A stretch of DNA of 64,000 nucleotides from Symbiodinium natans. Lineage: Eukaryota > Sar > Dinophyceae > Suessiales > Symbiodiniaceae. A model generated the notes under the pieces. The model did no database searches, was not told the DNA's origin, and saw only the letters and a program-made list of their open reading frames with translations. Below, piece by piece: positions 11,701 through 21,272 of the stretch. The number at the start of each line of letters is the position of its first letter. Within the stretch, counting starts at the first letter, position 1. The position numbers were made by a program, and so were the translations under genes. The DNA lies in NCBI GenBank assembly GCA_905221605.1, contig CAJNDS010002381.1, positions 140,548-204,547 on the forward strand. The letters are read 5' to 3'.

Positions 11701-13958
11701 CGCAATACCTTGCAATAGCTGAAACGTGTGCGTTCACACTGCTATACCACGTCATACTTCCCACCTGCTTCGGCCCGTAGCAAACTCGATCGGGCCTTGC
11801 TTCAACATTGCTTCAACTCAATAAGCGTCACATTTCTCATACTGTGCACCGGTTACAACTTCACCAAGATCTGCACTCCTTCTGTACCATGACGTAAAAC
11901 TCCTCGAGGGCCTCGTGCATCCATACGTTCAAGATCGTTCACGGCTGTTGCGTTTGCAAGAAGAGATGCCATCTTCAATCTACAACTGGCCACAGCTCAC
12001 AGCTCTTGTGCACGCGTCACTGCTCTTGCCGGAGCTGCTGGGATCTGGGGGACCCCTCTTTGCCGTAGGCTTGGGGCCAAAAACTCGACCCCAAAGCCCG
12101 AATTCAGCCCTAAACTCGCGTCTCGCCACAGTTCCAACGCGTCTCTCTTGCACTGTCCGATGTTGCACAGATTGAGCCCCCCCCCCCCTTTGCAATGCCG
12201 ACGGTATCTCATTGGCACCTTCAAGTGAGCCGCGGCTTTCGTGTTGGCGATGCTCTTCTGGACCTCTGTGCCAAGGAAAGGCTCCCGCTTGGCGGCTCTT
12301 TTCAACAGAAAGCAGTGCACTGGGGAGAGGATGCACAAGCCCATGCTGTCTTTCCTGGCCTATGTGGAGCAGCCATCGCCTCTGCATGTTTCTTCATGCA
12401 TTGTGGTATGCCCGCCCGCCTGCTCGTCCGCGAGCAACTCCTTCAGTGCTTGCTTATGCCTCATAAGGATGGACGAGACACACTGAATATTTCGATAAGT
12501 CATCATCCATGCTACCAGTCGGTAGCTGCTCTCAGTGTCGCATGCTTTGTTCGTTGCAACCTCGTATAAGTTCGAAGACTTTGAGCAGCAAGGTTCGACA
12601 TGTGCTTCCTGGGCAACCTCGCCTCTGGCAGTTACACTGGGCCAGTGCTACAGCAAAGCCACTGGAATGCTGCCCCAGCGGCACACAAGATGCGTGGACG
12701 CAAACGAAGCTGCTCTTCTTCTGCAGCAGCTGCGTATCCCTGGCGCATGGGCAAGTGCATATATCTAGCTAAGTGTATACTTGTATGCAATGTACATGTA
12801 TGATCTATATACATATATACAGATATTTACAGATATAGGGAGAAAATGCAAGTACCACTTCTGCATATTTGACTCTTTCTTTGTTGCCTTCCTCGTCTTG
12901 CGTGGCATGGCAAAAACAGCCCAAGACACAATTTGAAACAAATTGGCGCATTTTGCCAGGCATCGCTCATCAGCGAGGAAACGAGAGAAAACTGGAAGCT
13001 TGCCAAAATATCTGCCATCGAAGGAAGGGCTATGCTGAGGTCCCTTGCGCAGATTCGTGTGGGCATGGCGACATTCGTAACTCAATTTCGAGCTGACCGT
13101 TTCGTTCTCGCCGCCATTGTCTTGGATGTTTTAACCAGCGGACCAGTGCGAAGGAAAGACCCATGGAGAGGATAAGCCTCTGTGCGGGAAAGTGTGCAGC
13201 ACAATGCGAAGCTGCTGGGACGCGCGGCACAGTAGTTGAAGGTGGTGGTAGGGCATATGAGATGCCGAATGGAATGAATGCGGCATTCGACCTTCACGCA
13301 TTCCACGACCCAGGTACGACCCCTTTTTGGCAAAGGATGGCAAAGCAAATGCAAGGGCACCTCAAGTCAGCTGTGTCGAGACAGCTCAGCAACATCCCAG
13401 CAACTCTGCAGTCTGCAAAATTCTGCAAATGTTAGAGAGCTGCACTGCATATCACTGCATGGCGCTGCAAAATCACCATTGTGACTTCCAGTTCTAGGGG
13501 TTGTAGAGGTGTTCTCAGTTCCGTGCCCCGATTGGGTTGCTTTTTGCAGCATCCACGCCAGAAAGTCGTCCTGCACAACATTTCTTCGGCATTATTATTT
13601 CGACTGCACTTGAATTTCGCCGGCTGTAGCGTTTACCTTCAGCTGACGGCCACAAAGAGCGGAACCATTGCATCCAGGGGCCCAAAGCACGTCTGCAGTC
13701 CTTTACAAACCCTGGACCGGCCATGAGAACGCACTTCACCAAATCCAGGTTGATGTGGTCTTTGATGCCTTGATACACCTGGCACGAAAAGAACTTGGAT
13801 GAAATTGAAATTGAGCTTAATCTGCCGGCTGGCTCAATGCTGTTCGCTCAGAATTCAGCAGTTTCATGTGCATTGTGTCTCACGTTGAATGTGTCAGACC
13901 AAGTGCGCGCCTGCTCAAAAAAACGGACCAAGGCCTTGTCGTAGTTTGTCGTTGTTGC
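8799..13958 (-). CDS. PELO: Pelota (Dom34) ribosome-rescue factor, 15 small exons, N-terminus unplaced
   Basis: Exons: 13958-13911, 13778-13701, 13570-~13517, 12720-12683, 12459-12420, 12263-12219, 11911-11877, 11795-11765, 11643-11602, 10522-10476, 10273-10240, 9926-9873, 9312-9251, 9118-9061, 8825-8799 (TAA). Joined pieces match the Pelota middle and C-terminal domains in order: DKALVRFFEQ, DHINLDLVKCVLMAGPGFVK, DDFLAWMLQKAT, SSFVCVHAS, HKQALKELLADEQ, QKSIANTKAA, ALEEFYVMVQKE, PDRVCYGPKQ, AVQTLMVVDSLFRNANV, YVDMVETA, IFSSQHVSGEQL, IAGVLRFPLPE, then an acidic tail ending DDDAEDFM. Phases agree at the resolved junctions. Pelota with Hbs1 enters the A site of stalled ribosomes and promotes subunit splitting; like family members it lacks a GGQ motif. 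The Sm-like N-terminal domain must lie in about 14.0-16.4 kb but was not identified. Confidence 0.92.
12933..13175 (+). other. Open frame antisense to a Pelota intron
   Basis: An 80-codon plus-strand frame with ordinary amino-acid composition (contains SEETRENWKLAKISAIEG and VTQFRADRFVLAAIVLDV) lies within the intron between Pelota exons at 13,517 and 12,720. No family match, no flanking exons and no splice support were found, so it may be chance or an inserted fragment. Confidence 0.15.
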
Positions 13959-16480
13959 CTCATTAGTTCTCGTCAGCACAGGCTTGAAATCATTAAGATG
14001 TTGTATGACCTGGAACTCATGCGACGTCGGACTTCGCTTACAAACTTCAAAACGTCATGAGCCGCGATGGCTCTTTTCGGATTTCAATGGGCATGCCACC
14101 ATCTCTACAGTAACTCTACAGCCTTTACAGAAGCTAAGCACCCAGCCCTTTTCTTGGGCAATGAGACTGAAACTCGATGAACGTCCTTTGCTAAGACCTC
14201 GGAGCACATTCAGTTTGGAGGCTGAAAAGGCCAGATTTGCTCGCAACCGCTTTTCCCAGAAATCGATGAACATTTTACATAAGCCTGCTTGTGACTCTAC
14301 GACGGCACATTACTTAGATGCCAAAGCCTGAACAAAAAGCATCGGACCGCTGTGAGCAGGTGGAAGTTGGCGGTGCCAGCCTGACCAGTAATTCATTGCT
14401 TGCCTCTTCGATAGGGGCTCCATGCAGAACTGCCCGTGCCTCATGGACATGTGCTGCAGTGGAATCTAGAAACTGTGTCATGCGCAATATCGTATATAGT
14501 GTAGTACAGTATGGTATGGTCCGGTATGGTATGTTGTCTATATTGTAGTCGTATGTGAAAGTTCTGGGATTTTAGAATGGAGCGGGCATTTTTCAGGCTC
14601 CCAAGCCACGCTGCTGCATTTCCAAATCGATTGCCTGGGCAAACAGAAAGGGTGGCATCAGACGCGAGGATCGACAGTGGTTGCTGGGGCCTCCTGTGTG
14701 CCGGTGGCTGCAACACTGCCGCTCAGCTGAAATGCTCCTCAGGACTCTTCGACGAGACCGCTCGCTGACAGGATGTCAAATACAAGGATCGAAGAGGTTC
14801 TCTCGCATGATCACAACACCGACAACAAGATAAGCAGGGTGTCGTACATTCACGTGCTTGTTTTAGAAACCTGCTTTGACATCTTTTGACATTTCCCGGG
14901 CCCTGAAGATGAACAACTCGAATTTGACCGAAGCCATTCTTACCTTTTTGGCCAACCCCAACATTTGGTCCCAAGGGCGCTTCAGGTCACGGAGTTCATC
15001 CTCAGAAGCCAGCGAAAGCAAAGCTGCCGAAGTTTTTGGACCTGCCGAGCCGGGACGAAGCGTAAGGTGCCACATCCATAGCTTTCTCTTGGGCAAAGGC
15101 CTGTCACAGCAGAGCCCAGCATATGCAATAGCTCTTCGTCCTCTTGACCGGCACGACCCAGTTGTGCCACCGCTGCCTCAGTGCACCCAAGAATCCGACT
15201 GAAGCGTTCGAAACAATGCAGCACAGACATGCGCAGTGTTTCATAAACCTCGTTGCGGCGACGACTACTACAAACACGATGGCTATTAATTTATCAACGA
15301 CTGACCCTGTCGTTGAAGGCATTATGTAACCGTACACGCTCCGTGCTCGGGGTTTCGGGAGGGGCCGGGCGGTCGATGAACGATGCCGCGTGTTCTCCTA
15401 CATTCTCCTGCGCATGCTAAGCTTTCTCTGGCGTGAGGATGCCTGTTCGTGGGCCTCCTGTTGCCGGCTTGTCTAGGAGTCTAGCAAGGACCTTCATGAA
15501 ATGCAAGCCATCTTGGACACGTACATACCATCTAAACACCGCGTACGTCTTCCCGCCAGTGACCTAGTTTGCCCTTGAGATCGCTCTGTTTTTGGAAAGG
15601 GGAATGGTTTTGGATTCGCTTCCGTGCCAGTACATCTGGTTCCGGGGCTCACGCTGCAGCCAAAGCCAGGGCCCTCGGCTCGGGCAATCGACCTCAGTGA
15701 TGCGAGTCAAGCAAGAGCCACAGTGATCCAAAAAAAACCCTGTTGGTTCTTATGCTACAATCACAAGCTCACGGGCGCAGCCACGCCACGAGCACCGTGA
15801 CACAAGGAGACGAAAAGGATGGACTAGACGTCCCCACAAAAACGCAAGGTACGCCTTTGAGATCCGATCGCAGACTCGCTGTAATTTGCTCAGGTGAAAA
15901 CACGGCAAATTTCTGTTCGCAAAGAGTACATGAGTGAATACGAGTGAGTGAGAGCATGCGTGAGTGACTTGCGTCCCTCGCCGCTATTTAGTAGCGTGCA
16001 GGTGTGGGATTCAGGGCGACAGCTTCGGGCTTGAGAGGACTGAAGAGTTTCGGGCTCGCTTGTCATCCTGCAAGCGGATTTTCAGCGACATCTTTTTCAC
16101 CTGCAGTGACAGGCAGGGTGCGATCAGCGCTAGTTGGCTGCAAGAGAATCCCAAGCTGCGCAATAGCTGCCCGAAATTTCAATGCTTCAGGTTACAGCAT
16201 GTTGCGATACTTATGTCTCCGCTCGCTATCGGTCACAGTTGGACCTGTGACGCCGTCACGGCAGAAATCCACCATGTCGTCAGCGAGCTGGGGAGACCTG
16301 TCACGTTACACGTATCGCAGGCAAAAGTGGAAGTTTGAAGCCGAGTCTGAGTCTCATCTACAAGGTGCGCGATGTGTATGCAAAGTCAAGCAGCAAGCAC
16401 AACCGTAAGTTTTTTCGCGAAGTCGTGCGCATGTTTCTCCTTGAGCCGGCTTCCTAATATGGGTCGCACAGCGTGTCGTG
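13959..16480. other. Region expected to hold Pelota N-terminal exons
   Basis: The missing Pelota N-terminal domain (about 130 residues) should be here on the minus strand. One coding-like exon was seen: it ends at 14,944 with a consensus AAG|GTAAGA donor and contains LASEDELRDLKRPWDQMLG. It does not resemble Pelota, so it may be part of another gene. A plus-strand frame beginning at 16,274 (MSSASWGDLSRYTYRRQKW) is also possible. Otherwise nothing is supported. Confidence 0.3.
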
Positions 16481-16489
16481 GCAAAACTT

Positions 16490-16965
16490 GAACTCTGCGC
16501 GCGCTTGCCGGGGCCTCGCTTGACGTTGGCAGGCGCGACACAGGTGTCGTTTGTGCTGCGCGCGCTCCCGGGGGCTCGCTTCGCGTTGGCAGGTACGCAG
16601 GTGTCGTTGGTACTGGCAGGCGCAGCATTTAGGGGCCCCGGACTGGTGCCGCGCGCGCTTCCGGGGGCTCGCTTCGCGTTGGCAGGCGCGACACAGGTGT
16701 CGTTTGCGCTGGCAGGCGCAGCCTTTAAGGGGCCCCGGACCGGCGCTGTTCGCGCTCCTGGGGGCTCGCTTCGTGTTGGCAGGTACGACACAGGTGTCGT
16801 TTGTAGTGGCAGGCGCAGCATTTAGGGGCCCCAGACCGGTGCTGCGCGCGCTCCCGGGGCTTGCTTCGCGTTGGCAGGCGCGACACAGGTGTCTTTTGCC
16901 GGCAGGCGCAGCATTTAGGGGCCCCGGACCGGCGCCGCGCCCGCTTCTGGAGAACGTGTAGTCGC
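16490..16965 (+). repeat. 96-bp satellite, forward arm of inverted array
   Basis: About five copies of a GC-rich unit of about 96 bp. Anchor CAGGTGTC occurs at 16,541, 16,598, 16,694, 16,791 and 16,886, giving spacings of 57 (a shortened copy), 96, 97 and 95. Each unit carries the quasi-palindrome CGACACAGGTGTCG, then GGGGCCCCGGAC and GGGGGCTCGCTTCG. The long frames across it (Ala/Arg/Gly-rich) are repeat artefacts. Confidence 0.92.
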
Positions 16966-17035
16966 GATTCTGGAAACTGTACTTCAACTCGAAGACGTGG
17001 AAGCTTTTCCTTACTAGCAGGGTCAACCTTTGCCG

Positions 17036-17815
17036 CACCGGTCCGGGGCCACAAAATGCTGCGCCTGCCAGCACAAATGACACCTGTGTCGCGCCTGCCA
17101 ATGCGAAGCGAGCCCCCGAGAGCTCGTGCGGCACCGGTCCGGGGCCCCACCAGCACAAACGACACCTGTGTCGAGCCCCCGGGAAAGCGCGCGGCACCCG
17201 TCCAGGGCCCTTGAAAATTCGCGCCTGCCAGCACAAACGACACCTGTGTCGCGCCCAACAACGCGAAGCGAGCCCCCGGAAGCGCGCGCGGCACCGGTCC
17301 GGGGCCCCAACATGCTGCGCCTGCCAGCACAGACGACACCCTCGCCGGCCAACGCGAAGCCAGCCCGTCCGGAGCACGCGCAGCACCGGTCCCTAAATGC
17401 TGCGCGTGCCAACACAATTAACGGCGCGGCACCGGCCCAGGGCCCCTAAATGCTGCGCTTGCCAGCACAAAGGACACCTGTGTCGCCTGCCAACGGGAGC
17501 GCACGCGCCACCGGTCCGGGGCCCCTAAAAGGCTGCGCCTGCCAGCACAAGCGACACCTGTGTTGCGCCTGCCAACGCGAAGCGAGCCCCCGGGAGCGCG
17601 CGCGGCACCGGTCCAGGACCCCTAAATGCTGCGCCTGCCAGCACAAACGACACCTGCGTCGCGCCTGCCAACACGAAGCGAGCCCCCGGGAGTGCGCGCG
17701 AAACTGGTCCAGGGCCCCTAACTGCTGCGCCTGCCAGCACAAACGACACCTGTGTCGCGTTGCCTGTGTCGCGCCTGCCAACGCGAAGCGAGCCCCCCAA
17801 GCGCGCGCTCGCGTG
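17036..17815 (-). repeat. 96-bp satellite, reverse arm of inverted array
   Basis: About eight copies of the same unit in the opposite orientation. The anchor appears as CACCTGTGTCG and the gold-standard block as CCGGTCCGGGGCCCC. Some copies are shortened or diverged, and the final copy near 17,750 carries a local duplication. The arms face each other across a unique spacer of about 70-80 bp (16,965-17,036), so the locus can fold into a long imperfect hairpin. Confidence 0.92.
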
Positions 17816-18250
17816 TCAGTGAATGGTGCGTGACTTCGTGAATGGTGTCAGTGAATGGTGCGTGGAGTAAAGCGTGTGATGAGTTGGATGGTGTGGTCGC
17901 GCGCGCACGCGCGCCCGCACGCGCGCGCGCGCGCGTCAGAGAATGGAGCGTGACTTCGTGAATGGTGTCAGTAAATGGTGTGTGGAGAAGAGCGTGTGAT
18001 GAGTTGGATGGTGTCGTTAGATAGAGTGAATGGTGTGTGGAGCAAAGCGTGTGATGAGTTAGATGGTGTGGTTAGATAGTGTGTGGCGAGTTAGTGCATG
18101 GTGTCAGTCAATGGTGTGTGTGTGTGTGTGTAAAGCGTGTGATGACTTAGATGGTGTGGTGTCAGTGTGGAGTAAAAGCATGCGTAAAGCGTGTGATGAA
18201 TCAGTGAATGGTGTGTGGAGTAGGAGGAGGAGGAGGCGGGAGGAGGACGC
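17816..18250 (+). repeat. GAATGGTGTGTGGAG minisatellite with GCGC tract
   Basis: Diverged tandem copies of a unit of about 45-50 bp containing GTGAATGGTGTGTGGAG, AAAGCGTGTGATGAGTT and GGATGGTGTGG. An alternating purine-pyrimidine GCGCGC tract (about 17,898-17,937), able to adopt Z-DNA, interrupts it. It follows directly on the 96-bp satellite. The array ends in a GGAGGAGG tract near 18,220-18,265. Confidence 0.85.
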
Positions 18251-18265
18251 GGAGGAGGCGGCGGC

Positions 18266-19540
18266 GGGACAGCCCCAAAAGTAAGAACCCCACACAAAGA
18301 TGTGGGGAATTAAAAAGGAAAGTCAGAGGCCGAAGTTTGCTTCTGCGTTTTGATGCCAAAGCCTAGTCCCACTCGCTCCCACAGCCTGCTTGCAATGACA
18401 CATGCCGATCATCTGCCGATCATCTGCACCCTGCTCTTGTGAGGACTCCAGGACATGAGAGAAAACGCACTCCGCTATGGCTTGGGCCCACCAATCCAGT
18501 GACGTCCTTGCCCGAAGCTTGACCTGTCGCCCATTTCAAAACGGAAACTAAATTACGGTCCACAAGGATCATACCCAGATGACCCAGACTTCCGGGCCGG
18601 CAGCCCTGGTTGTGGCATTGTGATTGCATGTTTTTTCACGTCTCAGGGAAGCTCTGCAGTTTGGGAAGTTGTTTGTTCTTGCAGTCGGTTGGCAAACTTC
18701 TTCAGAGACAAAGAAAGAAAATGTCGAACTCCTCACTACTGATTGTGGTCCTGTTCTCTTCTGCTGCGACGTCGCCCACAGCACCGGACAAAACAAAACC
18801 CGAAGAGCGAAGAGAGCTGCCAGACGATCACGACCCCTAGTAAAAGCTTGAGCACAATATAGCACAATTTAATCACGTGGCAACTCCCACATGGCAATGT
18901 TGTTGAAGATGCTATGCCGAGCCATGCCGAGCCCTTCCATCGCCCTCGTACATTGCATGTTTCTGGGCGACCTTTGGGTGTTTCCCGAGCTACCGTGCTA
19001 CCCTTTTTTGGGGAGCTGAGATTTTTGATATCTTTGACATAAGCTGACACTTGGGGATGCCTCGGCGTTCAACGTCCTTTTGATACTCGCGCAGTAGCTG
19101 CCCCAACAGCCTGATTGTGCTGCAGCTACAACAGCACGACGTCAATCACACAATCAGTTGACTTCAATCATCCACTCGTGCAGCCCAGAATCTCTGTCAT
19201 CGAATGGCTGACAGACAGCGCCAACTCTGCAGATTTGTGAGACTGGGCCTTGTGTGCGTGAAGACAATAGAAGACAGATCCATATGAGATCCTGTGAGGT
19301 TAATCCGCCGAGGCCTCGGGCCGAAGGTGTATAGGTTGTGAGACTCCAAATCCTCCCCCAAGCCCAAAGCCATGCCTGGAAAGGGTACCCCCCCCGTGGG
19401 CGACCACAATCTGAAAGCGGACGGTTCGCCAGGACCAGGGGCAGTTGAAGCCCCGCCCAGCAAGCCACCCCGCCCCGCCCCCGCCCCACTTTTCCCCCTC
19501 TGTCCCCACCCCCCCCTCCTCCCCCCTTTTGCTTGCGGGT
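18266..19540. other. Stretch with weak coding signals only
   Basis: Minus-strand pieces at about 18,660-18,760 (KFANRLQEQTTSQTAELP; SSEEFDIFF) look coding-like but no family, start or joined splice sites could be supported. The rest is low-complexity C-rich sequence (19,450-19,530). No gene is claimed. Confidence 0.3.
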
Positions 19541-19674
19541 TTGAACCCTAAACCCAAAAACACGAAACCCCAAACCGTGAACCTTAAGCCCTAAGCCCTC
19601 AACCCTTAACTAACCCTCAACCCTAAACCCCAAACCATAAACCCGGAACCCTAAACCCTAAACCCAACCCTTAT
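19541..19674 (-). repeat. Degenerate telomere-like block, about 130 bp
   Basis: Roughly 18 CCCTAAA-related units, many with single changes (CCCCAAA, CCTTAAG, CCCTCAA), end in exact CCCTAAACCCTAAACCC. The mix of exact and decayed units points to an old interstitial block, not an active telomere. Confidence 0.88.
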
Positions 19675-20804
19675 TACTTGGGGTCCAGCGACTTGGGCGC
19701 TGCGGAATCACCATGCTCACGCGGATGCGCTAGGCCGGGCCGAGGCGGGTCGCGTAGCGTTAAAATTAAGCCATAATTAAGCCTTCCCGAAACCGAAGGA
19801 CACACAATCGAGGATCTGGCTGGCAGCAAGCTCAAGCAATGTAGCAGCTCCGCTAAGGCAGGGAAACCTCGTGCAGCCTGGCAAGGCACGTCAGTCACAC
19901 CAATCCTGTGATGCCAAAGCACACACGATTCCTCGCTTTCAATTACGAGAACATTCTATGATGGTACCAATTGCACGCCTGCTGCGGGCGTGCGAAAGCT
20001 CCGGCGGGGAAACCCTTCACAAAACAACGTTGACAACTAAGACTTATTTTAGAGTCAGGCTTCAGAGACATGTCCAGCAAAATAGTTGGTGCGCCTGCGT
20101 GAGCTGATGCAGCTTGAGGGCCAAGGCTGTACAAATCCGGCCTCAGACTCTTTGCACCGTTGCTTTGTCTAAGGTCGGAGAATGATCTGGAAATTTGAAC
20201 TTCCCAACAACAAGCGTTGCACGCTAAGTTCAGGGCCGTGCACAAGCTTGGGATCATAGTGATCCAGCCGCACCAAGGCTGCAAAAGCACGAACCTTCAC
20301 AATGGCACTGCAGAACGACCACGCATTTGCTTCTTTGGCCTGAGGAAAATGCTACAGTGATACCTGCACGGTCTATACTCTATTGCAGCTGGAACACGAG
20401 ATCCTGGGCAGCTAAAGCAGAGGCGGAGCCACTGAGCTGCTCAGAGATGGCTACCTCGCTTGTTGAGAGAGGGTGCGCAACAAATCGCAACCATCCCTTG
20501 CATGACTTACATGACATCAACATCTTCCGCTAGTTCCGACCCCCGAATCTAAACTCCACGTTGACGCGAAAACCTCGCAACAGCACGGGGCTTTTCGGTC
20601 GTGAACCGGTGATGGGACAACGCTTGTTCATACTACTTGCAAGGATTTTGCTTTCTGAGCTTTAGGCATAGGGTTTCAGGGATTTACGGGGTCATTATGC
20701 CTGGAGTCCATTGGGTGCATCGTTTCGAGGCGTCTTTCTTGTGTGTGCAGAAGACTTTGTCCAGACTGCTTGCAAGGATGTTTTGGTCTGGGGGCTCGGA
20801 TGTT

Positions 20805-20902
<98 letters not shown>

Positions 20903-20998
20903 GCTGCTACTGCTACTGCTACTGCTACTGCTACTGCTACTACTACTGCTACTGCTACTGCTACTGCTCCTGCTACTGCAACTGCTACTGCTACGGCT
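20805..20998 (+). repeat. (CTA)n trinucleotide microsatellite
   Basis: About 32 uninterrupted CTA units (20,805-20,900) are followed by CTG/CTA alternation to about 20,998. All three plus frames stay open and encode poly-Leu, poly-Thr or poly-Tyr; these are not genes. No TATA-type or splice context ties it to a transcript. Confidence 0.97.
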
Positions 20999-21115
20999 AC
21001 TGGGTTCCGGGCTTTTGGGCTAGGGTTTGTGGGTGTTTAGGGCGCTCATGGTTTAGAGGGCTGAGGCTTTTTAAGCTTTAAGGGCTGTTAGGGCTTTCAG
21101 GGTTTAAGGATTTGG
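20999..21115 (+). repeat. Telomere-like degenerate block next to CTA repeat
   Basis: Successive GGGTTT, GTTTAGGG, TTAGGGC and TTTCAGGGTTTAAGG units abut the CTA microsatellite. Unlike the other exact blocks, the G-rich strand here is the plus strand. Confidence 0.65.
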
Positions 21116-21272
21116 GGAAACCCTGTCCCCGCGGACGTTTTCTCAAAACAATTATCCGCCACAGCGGAGCACGCAAACAGTGGTCGTTTTCAAAGAAAAC
21201 TGGCTCGCCTTACGGCTGATGGCCGACTACGACGGCGACGATAACCACCACTGCGACTTTAACCATTGTGAT

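Noticed and set aside
13082-13360. Minus-strand frame first considered as part of Pelota
   Set aside because: The true Pelota segments for that part of the protein were found at 12,720-12,219 with better matches and correct phases.
16454-17417. Minus-strand open frame of about 310 codons and companions
   Set aside because: They lie wholly inside the inverted 96-bp satellite; 96 is divisible by three, so all frames stay open. Composition is repeat-driven Ala/Arg/Gly/Cys.
20637-21081. Poly-Leu, poly-Thr and poly-Tyr proteins
   Set aside because: Direct translation of the CTA repeat in three frames.
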